This document shows, piece after piece, positions 24,501 through 33,515 of a stretch of 64,000 nt of DNA. A program made the position numbers and the translations under genes. The notes under the pieces were generated by a model. It worked only from the letters and a program-made list of their open reading frames with translations. It was not told where the DNA came from and ran no database searches. Within the stretch, counting starts at the first letter, position 1. Every line of letters begins with the position of its first letter. Origin of the DNA: Mesocentrotus franciscanus (Eukaryota > Echinodermata > Echinoidea > Camarodonta > Strongylocentrotidae); NCBI GenBank assembly GCA_037976565.1, contig CP137670.1:16579216-16643215 (forward strand), given 5' to 3'.

Positions 24501-27500
24501 TTGCTATACTATTTGATGATCACCTAGATATATATGTGACTAATATAGAGCAGAGTGATGATGGAATAAAGTTATTATTGAAAGTTAAATTGGGAACTAA
24601 TTTTGTTGACAATGGTAAATGTATATGCACCAACTAAGAAAAAGCAAAGAGAATGTTTTTTTCAGAAATCTGAATACATTCGTACCGAATTCTTTCGTAA
24701 AAATTAAAAAACCTTACTTAGTGATGGCAGGAGACTGGAACTGTGTACTGAATGTCAAGAAAGACACTCTAAACGTTCAGTGAACAAACCTTTCCTATTA
24801 CAAGAAACCGCTAAATTTTAATAGATTCTTAAGGAAATATCTGGAGGAAATGAATTGTAATACTATTCAGTTTACCTGGAGTAATAAATATCTCAAACTT
24901 GCTTCAAATTTAGATAATTGGCTGGTCGATAACAATTTTGTTTATGGAGAGTTGTAAACACAGATATCAGACCAGCAATAACAGCTGATCACAACGCAAT
25001 TTCTTTAAAAATCAAAAAGAAAAATGTTCAAAAGGGTCCAGGCTACTGGAAGCTAAACAGTCGTGTTCTGTCTGATGACTGTAATGATAGCAATATTTGT
25101 GATGTTATTAGTTCAATCAATTCTCAGAGTATGAGTCCCATACAGAAATGGAACTTTTGAAAATAAAGATACGTGAATTTACACAAAAAATATTGTAAGC
25201 ATAAACTTGCTGATCAAAAAGATAGAAAAGGGCTTTTAAAAAGGAAGCTTAATGTGTTGCAAAAACGTATTAATAACCAATGGAGAAAAAATGATAATGA
25301 AAACTAATATAGAGTCATAAAAGAAGAGCTGGAAAAAAAAATATAAAGTTTAATCTAAAGGAGCTGGATTCAGAGGTAAAGCAAGATGGATGGAAGAGAG
25401 AGAAAGAAGTACGAAATATTTTCTCAGCTTAGAAAAGAATAATGCTAGCAGAAAAAACATAAATCAGTTAAAGACAGGAAACGGAAAATTATTATTGAAA
25501 AACAAGACGAAATATTGAAAGAAACCGTTGATTGTTATAGTGAGTTGTATAGTAAAGAAGATTTTGATATTAAAACTGCAGAAGATTATATTTTTCTCAA
25601 AAATATTTCATCTCTTTCTGACGTTGAAAATAAGATATGTGAAGGTTTATTAACACACAGAGAATGTAAACAAGCTGTATTCGCAATGAAGAAAAACAAA
25701 ACTCCAGGCTCTGACGGAATAACCGCGGAATTCTATCAGGTGTTCTGGAATGAGATCTGTGATATTTTAGTTGACGCTCTTAACGAGTGTTATGCTAATG
25801 GAAAATGTCGAACACTCAATGGAAAGGAATAATTACATTGAAATACAAGAAAGGGGATCACCGCGAGCTGAGGAATAGGCAATTTTCGTAATGTAACCTA
25901 ATTTAGTACATACATCTTTGTGAAGTGCCTCAATACAAATTATTTCATTCACCTGATAAGACTAATAGTATTTCATAGTCAGAATGCAAACTGCATATAT
26001 TTAGTTTTGCTAGGTAGGGCAAGCCATTATATTTGTCCTACCTAGCGACAACTAATGTATGCAGTTCGGATTCTGTCCATTAAAATACTATTATTCTTAT
26101 CAGGTGATTGAAATAGTTTGTTTCAAGGCACTTCACAAAGACGTATGCATTAAATTTGGTCACATTGCAAAAATAGCCTATTGGAGATCGAAAAAAGTAA
26201 TTGGAAAAAATTATTCATGAAAACCAGACGGGTTACATAAGAGGTCGTCTGTCGGCTTTCAATGTAAGACTTACATAAGATATACATGACAAGGCGCGGT
26301 AAATACGGTGCAGCTCTTATGATGGTAGATTTTTGTAAAGCTTTTGATGTAATTGATGTAACTTTTTCAAAAAATGTCTGAGTAAATTTAACTTTGGGCC
26401 CGTTTTCCAGAAGTGGGTGACAATTTTATACACAACTATTGCAAGTTCTGGAAATGGTTGGATATCTGAAACTTTTAGTGGCCTGGCCTGAGAGGAATGC
26501 GCAAAGGTAGTCCCCTCTCGGCCCTATTGTTTGTACTGGCCGCAGAACTTATGACAAATAAAGTGAGGGAAAAAAAATGAAATTAAAGGTCTGGATATTA
26601 ATGATGAAGGTATTGATCTGAAACTGCTGCAATATGCAGATGACACTTCATTTTATGTATCTGATATAAATTCTTTTGAAAATATTTTAAACGAGTTGGA
26701 GTTTTTCGGGGAATTTGCAGGACCGAAGTTAAATAGAGAAAAGACTGGAACATGGACTTGGAAAATCCTGTCAACGATGGTCGTTATCTTATTTCGGCTT
26801 GCATTGGGCATATGAGCCAGTAAATTACTTAGGACATCATATCGCACCTGATCTGCAGTGTGCTTTAAAGATCGATTGGCAAAATAAATGAGAGAGAATG
26901 CAAAAACTGCTGAATAACTGGAGAAAAAGAAACCTGACTTTGATTGACTATCATTAAATCACTTGCAATTAGTTAAGTTATACATTTAATGATCGTTGAT
27001 ACAATACCGTCTACTTTTTTGATAAAACTTAATAGCTTAATATTTAAATTTCTTTGGAAATGTGAAATAGAAAAGGTAAAACGATGTATTGTTAGTCAGG
27101 ATTATTGTGAAGAAGGAATATGAATGATCGATGTTAAAACGCAAATGTTCAGTTTTAGGCTGAAGTGGCTTGGAATATTTTTCGATAATACAAAATGAAT
27201 TTGGAAAGATATGAGTCAACATTGGTTTGACTGTTTGGGAGGACTGCATCTACTGCTGAATTGCAATTATACTGATGATGCATTATATACTGTTATAACT
27301 TTGGGGAATTCTTTGATAAGAAGATGGGGGATTTAAAGACTCCAGGGTATAGGTTTAATCTAGCCTAAATTAATGCTCACGCAAGGGCCAAGTCACAAAC
27401 ACATACACATTACAGTCTCTGAATGAAATGAGTTATCGAACAATGAATATGACTGATGTTTATTTACAAGAAACATTAGGATATCCAATATATTTAATCG

Positions 27501-30500
27501 CCACAACCTAATTATAGCTACATTTAACTCACATTTATACTGGTTCTTGCCCTTTGGAATTGGAGCTCCCGAGCAACATCTTCCCAGACCCAGCACTACT
27601 TCTCCGTTCTAAAACAGGTCTGACATAAGAGCTACCTCAGCTCCAAACTTGTTACACAATCCAAAACCCCTGCCCAAATTCGGGCTAGTCTCCCAATTCA
27701 GACCTCCCTTTTAACTTTTTCGAACATCCAATTTCTGTAACAATATCTAACAATGTGCCACACTTTTACATTGAAATATTACATGTAAGATACCTAAAAA
27801 AAAATAACACATCAGTGAATGTCAGGCACAGTAACATGTTGACGAAAATATTCTATGGTATAATCAAAATATTGTTTTTGAAAAGAAATTGTTATTTTAT
27901 GAAGACTGGTATAAAAGTGGTATTATATATTTAAAGGATGTCTTTAAAAATTTTACTTTTGTTTCAGTAAATGAACGATATTTCCGTCTTAAAACTAGAC
28001 GAAGTAAACAACTTTTGATTTTTGACTATACAAAGCTACAAAAATAAATTCAAAAAATTTGGATAGATGATAAGCCTAGGGTACCATTATGATTCAAAAT
28101 TTTTATTATCCCCACATTGTATTTGGAAAAGCATTTAAGCATGTTACCCATTTGAGTAGTAAACAGTGGTATAATATAAGTTTTAAACAAATTAAAATAA
28201 ATGAATGTTGTTTGCATTGGAAAAAATGTCCTGCAGAAGGACGCTTAATGGTCACTGTTTTTAATAGAAATTTGATTGGGATTAAAAAGTTTCGTCTACA
28301 TGAATTTAATTTCAAGTTTTTATATAATATGCTACCAGTTCGGAAAAATTTGTTCAAGTGGGGTCTTCTATACCATGACCTTTGTTTAAATTGCAAAGAA
28401 ACTGAAGATGTTATTCATGCTTTGAATATCTAAAGGACTTAGCTTTACATGCTTTTAATTTTAACATGGAGATAAATATTGTTTTCTTACTCAAAATGAA
28501 TTCTCAAACCGAAATCGATTTGATTATGACGATTGCTTTCTGGTCTATTCATAAAATAATAATTTTTCGTAATAAGTATGAGTATGATAATAGAAATTTG
28601 AATTTGATTTACTTATTTAAGAAATAAATGACTCACACAATACAAATAAATGAACATTTGAAAGTACAAATTTGAGATTTTCTGCGAATTTGCTTAGTTA
28701 TATTCGAACAAATATTTTATGTATTTTAGATGTTCCATTGTTTTGCCAAATTGTAAGTGAAATTATGTTATTGTTTGAAGATTGAATAAACACCTCATTA
28801 GAGCAAAGAGAAAACAAACATATCAACTGAGCAAGATTTGTTTCTTCTAATTCCACTTACGACACAGTAAATAAACTTTTTTTTCTTCATTTCATTTATT
28901 TCCACGTCAAAATAAAAACAAAACTAGAAATGTAATTCGTCATGAGGACGAATAAGGTGGTCTGTTATGTAATCTGAATAACTGATCTTGTAGAAAATTG
29001 TCTTAGCTACAACATATCAAAATTTGGAAGAAAATCGATCAATATTTACAGAGATACAATCAATTTTCTATAAATATGCTGACGTCATAATATGCAAATT
29101 CGTATTTTGGGTTCCAAGTCCTTTATGATGACGTCACGATATTTGTACTGGCAAAATGAGACATGAAATCATATCTCCAACTCATACTCTATCCAAATAT
29201 GAAAAAAATTGAGGGTGTATATGCATTCTGACGAGCTATGGCGGATTTATATAGACATGTTTTTACCACTTTTTACATTATATTGCCCATTGACGCGCGC
29301 ACGAATTTTAAAGTTTGACGCACGCGTGTGGCATTATAGAAGGTCGAGAATGACTGGAAATAGTTGGAAATTGTCAAAAAAGTGTCAGAAATACAAACCA
29401 TGCGAAAAAACGGCATTTTTACGTTTTGTACGCGCTGTGCGCGCGCATAACGCGCGCGCAGACGCGCACGGACGGAATTTTTTGAAATGCTTAAAATGAC
29501 CTGATTTGCACTTTCGTTTAATAGTTAAGTGATTTTGAGCATTTATCATGACGTTTAAGTGACCTTTGATTACATGACCTGTTGAACCTTGACCTGAAGT
29601 ATATGGAATATGAATAGGAATGACCTTTGATGACGCATCATGAAGATATGATTGATAATGTGATTTCACAAAATGGCGCCTAGATGACGTCACGATGGCC
29701 TGATGACCTTGAGAATAATGCTGGCATTTGACCTTGATAAGCCTGATGACTGACAAAATTTGATGCAAATTGAAGGAGCCGAATTTGAGTAATCACGCTC
29801 ACAAGAAAGTGGTGGAAAAATAAAAATAAACAATTGCGTTACCGATATACCAAAACATTTCCCATAGCAATTACACGTGAACGGAAATGGAATTCTCAAA
29901 TCCCACTTTGCAAGTGAAATATGAGCATGATCCCGGCATCTGATCGAAAAATAAAGGGCACACTTGTGATAGCTTATTGTCTCAGCTACAACATACTCGA
30001 AGCTCAGCGAAAACAAAGTTAAAACGACGGAGATATTGCTCGCGAAAGACGGGAATGTAGAATCCAGTTTTGAAAAAAGTCATGTCCCATAGAGAATACA
30101 CGCAAAATGTGAAAAATTGACATGCCTCCTTTAATCGCAAAAATACGCCATGATGCCTTTGTCAAAATGAAAAATCGTGTGACTGCATTTGTAGAGAATT
30201 GTCTCAGCTAGAACATATCAAAATTTGGAAGAAAATCGATCAATATTTACAGAGATACAATCAATTTTCCAAAAATATGCTGACGTCATAATATGCAAAT
30301 TGAAATTTTGAGTTCGGAGGCCATTATGATGACGTCATGAGTTAATTGAGGGTCAAATGAGACATGAAATCATATCTCCGACTCATAATCTATCCAAATA
30401 TGAAAAAATTGGGAGTTCCTATCCATTCTGAAGAGTTACAATGAATTTTGTATAGGCATGTTTTTGCCCATGTATTGTGGATACGGTCCGCGCGTGCTGT

Positions 30501-33298
30501 AAACTTTGACGGACGCTCATTGCGTTATTACTGGTCAGAAAAAGATGAACAAGGTATCAAAATTCTTGAGAAAATGTGCCAAATATGATGACAGAGAAAA
30601 TTTGGCGATTCTATGTTGCAAAATGCCAGTACGCGCGAAAACGCGCGCATGCGCGTGTGCGTTTTTGAAAATGCTTAAAATGGCCTGAAACGTATCCAAA
30701 ATGAATTTGAGACGATTTGAGCATTTTGAAATTTTGCGCACGCTGACGCGCGGACGTACGCATGCGCGCGCGTTTTTTGACCTGAAATTGACCGGACGGA
30801 TATTGACCTTGATCATGATAAATATGAATGAGAAATGACTTTTCGTTATGAAGATATGATCATGAGTTGATTTTCAGAAAAATTCACAAAATGGCGCCTG
30901 GATGACGTCATGAAGACTTGATGACCTTGAAAATGTTCCTGTCACGTCTCATGACAATGACCTATGACTGTGCCAAAATTGAAAGAAATTGACAAACCGA
31001 TCTTGAGTTATCCTATACACAAAAAGGGTAAATAAATAAAAATAAATAAAGAATAAATAAATAAGTAANNNNNNNNNNNNNNNNNNNNNNNNNNNNNNNN
31101 NNNNNNNNNNNNNNNNNNNNNNNNNNNNNNNNNNNNNNNNNNNNNNNNNNNNNNNNNNNNNNNNNNNNNNNNNNNNNNNNNNNNNNNNNNNNNNNNNNNN
31201 NNNNNNNNNNNNNNNNNNNNNNNNNNNNNNNNNNNNNNNNNNNNNNNNNNNNNNNNNNNNNNNNNNNNNNNNNNNNNNNNNNNNNNNNNNNNNNNNNNNN
31301 NNNNNNNNNNNNNNNNNNNNNNNNNNNNNNNNNNNNNNNNNNNNNNNNNNNNNNNNNNNNNNNNNNNNNNNNNNNNNNNNNNNNNNNNNNNNNNNNNNNN
31401 NNNNNNNNNNNNNNNNNNNNNNNNNNNNNNNNNNNNNNNNNNNNNNNNNNNNNNNNNNNNNNNNNNNNNNNNNNNNNNNNNNNNNNNNNNNNNNNNNNNN
31501 NNNNNNNNNNNNNNNNNNNNNNNNNNNNNNNNNNNNNNNNNNNNNNNNNNNNNNNNNNNNNNNNNNNNTAATAGCATTTTTAAAGTACATGATTCCTCCA
31601 CAACCTTGGTACAAATACGCTCAAAATAAGACTTAACTAATACAATACAATAAGACTAAGACAATACCTGAATACAATACAATAAGAATTACTCATGAGT
31701 AACTCTAATTGTATTTTATTAGTTAAGTCTTATTTTAAGCGTATTTGTACCAAGGTTGTAGGGTAATCATGTACTTTTAAGAATGCTGTCAGCTGCCTGA
31801 TGATCGCTTGCAAGACGCGAAACTCAGAGTAGCAACCATGTCCCATTAGTCTGTCTTATTCAATATATTTTGCTCTGCCTAGGCATTGACCACTGTACGG
31901 ATATAGCAAAGCATATATAAGAGGAAGGGAGAGCAGGCGGGTCGCCGTGCCCCAGAAGAAGAATACCCCCGTCTTCCTTCGGCAATAATCGGGCAAAAAG
32001 TCACAATTAGGGGCCGAAAGGTAAATAAATTTAAACTGGGAAATTGGAAAATAAAGCAGCGGTGAAATAACGACTGCAGAATATCCCTCGCTGTTCTTTC
32101 GATAAGCCTAATATATAACCGGTGTAACCATAACAAGCTTGTCACATGCTTTTGTTTTTACATTTTTACCTCTAACATTTATACCTCTGACATTTTTACC
32201 TCTGACATTTTTACCTCTGACATTTTTACCTCTGACATTTATACCTCTGACATTTTTACCTCTGACATATTTTCCTCTGACATTTTTACCTCTGACATTT
32301 TTACCTCTGACATTTTTACCTCTGACATTTTTTCCTCTGACATTTTTTTCCTCTGACATTTTTCCTCTGACATTTTTACACCGAGCCGATCGTACAGGTG
32401 TGCCGCCACGGAGATTAAGGCGAGGCATTTATTAGTGTGTAATTTAATCGTTCTAGCCTGTGCTTTACAAGAAAACATTTCATTACAATGAAAGTGCTAT
32501 GTGTTATGTTATGTTTCGACATGGGTCAGAAGGTTTTCCAGAGTTTTATTCTCGTTGAGTTTTACCTCTGGTAAACATTCATTAGACGGCCGGCTCCCGG
32601 TAGCCGTTGTCGGGCTATCCCGCAATAATTGAAGTGTGTTATTTGTTTGTATTGGGAGTCAAGAAGGATGACAGAATTGAAGTGTACAAATAAGATGTGA
32701 CGTTGTACGACAGATTGATTGGTTGGTTGGGGTTGAAGTTTTCTTGTTATTAATATTGATATTGTTCTTGATAACAGGGGAAAGCGGTTTGCCGGATGGC
32801 AACTGAGGAGGGCTATGATTGCTAGAGGTTGTTTAAGGAATCCGTAATCCCAGGAAACTGGGACTCGGTTGGGTTTCTTCCTCCCGGTTGGTCACGTGAC
32901 CCGGGTTCCCTACTTGGTATTTGGTTTTTAGTCAGCCTTTGCCCCTTTTCCCTGTACCATAATGCTTGTACATTGATTGTGCTATATTGTTGAAAATGTT
33001 GAAAGCCAAACGGTTAACATGGGGAAATTAACCCCAGTGGAATAAATGTTGAGAATATGGCAATTGCTATCTCTATGTTGTATTTCTTCTCACAAATGGC
33101 TTGTTAAAAATGATCCTCACCAAACAAATATAATTACAATAACTTAACAATACATAAATTACAACTTGGTACCGGTTTTTATTATTTTATTTATTTTTTA
33201 TGGTTATTTTTCTTGTATCTTTTCTCAAGGTGGTAACCCCGACCGATCCAACTGAATTTGAGGAGTGGACATTAAGAAGGCGGGTGCGTCGGCACTAA
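9471..33298 (+). CDS. Gene 1: four-pass membrane protein, MS4A/CD20-like (tandem paralogue A)
   Basis: This is a spliced gene of five firm coding exons (9492-9527, 17283-17447, 19483-19536, 19956-20084, 23458-23565) and one weak terminal candidate (33230-33298). All junctions are GT/AG and phase 0, giving 164 aa before the last exon. Four hydrophobic segments are seen: exon 2 (AAVLFILYAIGSAVCGSM), exon 3, the start of exon 4 and exon 5. The loop between TM3 and TM4 carries two cysteines four residues apart, as in gene 2. A short TM1-TM2 loop with a longer TM3-TM4 loop is the MS4A/TMEM176 pattern. Members of that family sit in cell membranes and are linked to calcium entry or receptor modulation; the function here is not known. 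Introns are swollen by a LINE and a Ty3 element (intron 1) and by nested elements (intron 4). The family call rests on topology and paralogy, not on a database hit. Confidence 0.75.
9797..9990 (+). mobile_element. tRNA-derived SINE
   Basis: A tRNA-like 3' half with B box GGTTCGATCC near 9849 is followed by a body containing ACCCAGGTGTATCAAAT. That body resembles the SINE bodies at 33.3 kb and 43.1 kb (ACCCAGGTGTAGTAAATGGG). It lies directly upstream of the LINE, in intron 1 of gene 1. Confidence 0.55.
10018..12092 (+). pseudogene. CR1/Jockey-group LINE, 5'-truncated, two frameshifts
   Basis: Encodes a non-LTR reverse transcriptase: a basic segment (near 10060-10250), then RT motifs APGPDQIP, NYRPVSLT, HGFRAKRSTENQL, AFDKVPHERLL, SGVPQGTVLGPLLFLMYIND and the catalytic FADDC near 11152, then the C-terminal region with FEYASCAWDPY and VQRRAARFVTG. 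Single-base frameshifts interrupt it near 10250-10262 and near 11372-11380; otherwise the frames are intact to the stop at 11942. The endonuclease half is missing, as expected for 5' truncation during target-primed reverse transcription. It sits in intron 1 of gene 1, and the 5' LTR of the Ty3 element starts right after its 3' region. CR1 versus Jockey clade needs phylogeny. Confidence 0.85.
12093..12319 (+). repeat. 5' LTR of the Ty3 element
   Basis: 227 bp, TG...CA ends, polyadenylation signal AATAAA in CCTCAATAAAGC. It differs from the 3' LTR by one base in the ATACATGAATACATG stretch (G here, A in the 3' copy). Confidence 0.95.
12325..12342 (+). promoter_or_regulatory. Primer binding site of the Ty3 element
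   Basis: TGGTGTCAGAACTTGGCA starts five bases inside the 5' LTR. The leading TGG pairs with a tRNA CCA end, and TGGTGTCAGAA resembles the tRNA-Leu-primed sites of many Ty3 elements (family knowledge, not tested here). Confidence 0.65.
12737..16205 (+). pseudogene. Defective gag-pol of the Ty3 element
   Basis: The likely Gag start is ATG 12737, but a TAA at 12770 interrupts it. The downstream frame is open from 12842 to 15157. Domains in order: Gag; two zinc knuckles (CX2CX3HX4C, CX2CX4HX4C) near 13385-13482; protease with DTGA near 13630; RT with MDD motif near 14470 and FGICSAPEVY near 14395; RNase H with ADASKDGIGAVLLQQ near 14920. A frameshift near 15135-15155 moves the rest into another frame, which is open to 16205. 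This part holds the integrase HHCC zinc finger (HEGHLG ... CTLC, near 15580-15695). At about 15770 the protein jumps from PNRPWEKVAV straight to the post-core tail (KPGDHVILQ and chromodomain-like C-terminus). The whole DDE catalytic core is missing. The copy cannot supply integrase itself. Confidence 0.92.
16604..16616 (+). promoter_or_regulatory. Polypurine tract of the Ty3 element
   Basis: AAAGAAAGGGAGG lies immediately before TGTAG of the 3' LTR. In this family such a tract primes plus-strand DNA synthesis. Confidence 0.85.
16617..16843 (+). repeat. 3' LTR of the Ty3 element
   Basis: 227 bp, one base different from the 5' LTR over the full length. It is followed by ATATATAAACCC, which does not repeat the bases before the 5' LTR. 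Confidence 0.95.
16844..17282. other. Rest of gene 1 intron 1 with a GA-rich tract
   Basis: GA-rich simple sequence at 17012-17128 (AGAGAGAGACAAAGAAAG type). The remainder is unremarkable up to the acceptor TTTTGTAG of exon 2. Confidence 0.6.
17283..17447 (+). CDS. Gene 1 exon 2 (TM1)
   Basis: 55 codons, phase 0 at both ends, acceptor TTTGTAG and donor GTAAGT. It contains a first membrane segment around AAVLFILYAIGSAVCGSM. The motif AIGSA(V/L)CG is shared with gene 2 exon 2, which is one codon longer. Confidence 0.82.
17448..18420. other. Gene 1 intron 2, left part, nothing recognised
   Basis: Short frames only. A homopyrimidine-poor, AT-rich intron without identifiable repeats up to the foldback element at 18421. 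Confidence 0.4.
18421..19165. mobile_element. 745-bp foldback element with AAAGGGCCC ends
   Basis: The left arm (18421 to about 18726) is the inverted copy of the right arm (about 18858-19165). The ends are AAAGGGCCCATGACATCGAA and TTCGATGTCATGGGCCCTTT, and the arms match over about 300 bp with small indels. The spacer is about 130 bp. The right arm is homologous to the MITE at 7382-7652. A pair of identical small frames (18394-18576 minus, 19010-19201 plus) merely mirrors the two arms. It lies in intron 2 of gene 1. Confidence 0.9.
19483..19536 (+). CDS. Gene 1 exon 3 (TM2)
   Basis: 18 codons encoding LYFLNALFSLATICGTES after a strong polypyrimidine tract and CAG; donor GTAATT. Hydrophobic throughout, it aligns with gene 2 exon 3 (VYLLTAFLGFATIRKLRCT) and forms most of TM2. 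Confidence 0.8.
19956..20084 (+). CDS. Gene 1 exon 4 (TM3 and large loop)
   Basis: 43 codons, acceptor TATTTCAG, donor GTAAGA. It opens with a membrane segment (IRLCFFSTLVSLGGIGYYSW) and ends with an acidic loop, ENCEDDCL. The two cysteines and the terminal CL align with CEEMCL in gene 2 exon 4. The exon length is identical in both genes. Confidence 0.85.
20085..20545. other. Start of gene 1 intron 4, nothing recognised
   Basis: AT-rich, short frames only, no repeat family identified before the MITE remnants at about 20548. Confidence 0.4.
21292..21648. mobile_element. 357-bp inverted-repeat element with a long target duplication
   Basis: Ends pair as TTAATACACGCTAGTCTGGCC and GGCCAGGCTAGCGTGTAAAA. 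Flanking CGTCCCGGCAG (21281-21291 and 21649-21659) is a direct repeat of 11 or more bases taken from the host GC-rich repeat. A duplication of 9-11 bases with long inverted ends would suit a Mutator-like element; this is inference. No transposase is encoded. Confidence 0.75.
22041..23072. mobile_element. 1032-bp foldback transposon, Transib-like, with RSS-like ends
   Basis: Almost the whole element is two inverted arms of about 500 bp around a C6A18 tract at 22565-22588. Both ends start CACAGTGGGCCAG when read inward. The 5-bp flanks are CATCG (22036-22040) and CAGCG (23073-23077). The unoccupied paralogous sites at 21025-21029 and 21208-21212 read CAGCG once, which proves a 5-bp duplication with one later change. 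GC-rich 5-bp duplications and CAC-starting ends are Transib traits (known family property). No transposase is encoded, so it is non-autonomous. Chapaev-type (4-bp duplication) is a less fitting alternative. Confidence 0.8.
23458..23565 (+). CDS. Gene 1 exon 5 (TM4)
   Basis: 36 codons, acceptor TTTTCAG, donor GTAAGA. It encodes YIAYPMCLLAGLSVMAFITA followed by a Cys-rich membrane-exit segment (CMCCVQ) and PPSTE. It aligns with gene 2 exon 5, with SVM.FITAL in both. The downstream exon is uncertain. Confidence 0.85.
23596..23945. mobile_element. MITE-B, about 80-bp inverted ends
   Basis: The left end (TTAAAGTGGCTGTGCGAAGA ... TTTGATTGGACAATTT) is mirrored by AAATTGTCCAATCAAAGTTT ... TCTTCGCACAGCTACTT. 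The interior has a repeated ACAGGTTGGGTATGA-type word. A partial relative lies at about 38250-38325 (GTCAAATCAAAGTG, AATGACAATAAAGTTAGTTT). Confidence 0.82.
23946..24365. other. AT-rich intron DNA with TA repeats
   Basis: Contains a (TA)n tract at about 24178-24208. Otherwise nothing recognised before the LINE remnant. Confidence 0.5.
25877..26179. mobile_element. MITE-A, intact copy inside the LINE
   Basis: 303 bp with ends AGGCAATTTTCGTAATGTAA and the mirrored ...AAAATAGCCT; inverted arms of about 85 bp (TTAGTACATACATCTTTGTG with CACAAAGACGTATGCATTAA). Flanking AT dinucleotides are the probable target duplication: removing the element and one AT rejoins the LINE reading frame. Another copy lies at 46251-46541 and partial copies at 20548-23424 and 39960-40140. 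Confidence 0.88.
27336..27835. other. Unidentified segment interrupting the LINE
   Basis: LINE-like coding text stops near 27335 and resumes near 27840 (WYNQNIVFEKKLLFYEDW). The roughly 500 bp between have no coding similarity and no clear inverted ends. It is presumably an insertion of an unrecognised element or a rearrangement. Confidence 0.45.
28929..31050. repeat. Two tandem 1.2-kb repeats with TGACGTCA sites
   Basis: Copy 1 (about 28929-30050) and copy 2 (about 30130-31050) share long blocks at an offset of 1197-1217 bp, for example ACATATCAAAATTTGGAAGA at 29009 and 30206, GACATGAAATCATATCTCC at 29159 and 30360, and AAATGGCGCCT near 29671 and 30888. Each copy has three perfect TGACGTCA palindromes, CG-rich CGCGCGCA blocks and repeated GACCTTGA words. 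Copy 2 runs into the N gap, which suggests the assembler failed on a longer array. Confidence 0.85.
31069..31568. other. Assembly gap (500 N)
   Basis: Exactly 500 undetermined bases, a conventional gap size, flanked on the left by the 1.2-kb tandem repeat and an AAATAAAT-rich tract and on the right by a foldback element. True length unknown. Confidence 0.98.
31573..31788. mobile_element. Foldback MITE beside the gap
   Basis: GCATTTTTAAAGTACATGAT, then CCTTGGTACAAATACGCT and AAATAAGACTTAACTAATA, are mirrored by TATTAGTTAAGTCTTATTTT, AGCGTATTTGTACCAAGG and ATCATGTACTTTTAAGAATGC. Arms are about 75 bp, with a spacer rich in AATACAATAC words. Confidence 0.85.
31789..32160. other. Nothing recognised
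   Basis: No domain-bearing frame and no repeat family identified between the foldback MITE and the 15-bp array. Confidence 0.4.
32165..32385. repeat. 15-bp minisatellite
   Basis: About 14 units of TGACATTTTTACCTC with a few expansions at the right end. Because the unit is five codons, frames stay open on both strands and translate into pentapeptide repeats (LPLTF on +, VRGKN on -). There is no splice or domain support for expression. Confidence 0.93.
32386..33228. other. Nothing recognised upstream of the candidate exon
   Basis: Plain AT-moderate sequence. It ends in T-rich DNA with a polypyrimidine tract and CAAG acceptor at 33229. Confidence 0.4.
33230..33298 (+). CDS. Candidate terminal exon of gene 1
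   Basis: A T-rich tract and TTTTCTCAAG precede an open phase-0 segment, VVTPTDPTEFEEWTLRRRVR, ending in TAA at 33296. Phase matches exon 5 of gene 1. The acidic Thr/Pro start resembles a cytoplasmic tail, but similarity to the tail of gene 2 (TASDEAPAPHVVTSQ) is slight. The stop codon lies in sequence that looks like the start of a truncated SINE body (CGGCACTAATGTCCTTTG). It could be chance; the true last exon may be elsewhere or in the N gap. Confidence 0.3.
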   Translation: MVTPTDPTEFEEWTLRRRVRRH

Positions 33299-33515
33299 TG
33301 TCCTTTGGCAAGAAATTGATCTACATTTGCCACACTCAACCCAGGTGTGATGTAAATGGGTACCTGGCAGGAATTAATTCCTTGAAATGCTAGAGCTCCG
33401 TAATGGCAGCACATCTAAAGCCGGGGTAATATTCTCCAAGTTTTGAAGCGCTTAGAGACTTATTTGTAATTCGCGCTGTATAAAAGCTGAGTTTTATTAT
33501 TATTATTATTATTAA
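33285..33515 (+). mobile_element. SINE-1 copy, head missing
   Basis: The body GCACTAATGTCCTTTGGCAA ... CAACCCAGGTGTGATGTAAA ... GGAATTAATTCCTTGAAATG runs to GCGCTGTATAAAAGCTGAG and an (ATT)n tail. It matches the copies at 33786, 43030 and 48545. The tRNA-like head is absent. Confidence 0.75.

Larger units (their letters stand above)
24368..28800 (+). pseudogene. Dead Tx1/L1-group LINE
   Basis: A heavily mutated non-LTR retrotransposon. The endonuclease N-half reads LQETYCTSDIENIVKSEW and FSHGTNHSKWVAILF (24400-24520), then MAGDWNC near 24724. The RT start reads KKNKTPGSDGITAEFYQVFW (25690-25750), then IHENQTGYIRGR near 26213, FCKAFD near 26335, and LLQYADDTSFYV near 26627 (catalytic ADD). 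The 3' part has FKFLYNMLPVRKNLFKWGLL and the C...C...H type tail near 28310-28425. Many stops and frameshifts are present, as well as a deletion after the NWRS position and two insertions (MITE-A at 25877-26179 and an unknown segment at about 27336-27835). Not functional. It lies between gene 1 exon 5 and its candidate last exon. Confidence 0.85.

Noticed and set aside
24371..24637. Stand-alone host gene for an 88-aa protein
   Set aside because: The peptide is the endonuclease N-terminus of the Tx1/L1-type LINE; downstream LINE domains follow in broken frames.
30949..31614. Long - strand frames across the gap
   Set aside because: They consist of undetermined bases (500 N) and carry no coding evidence.
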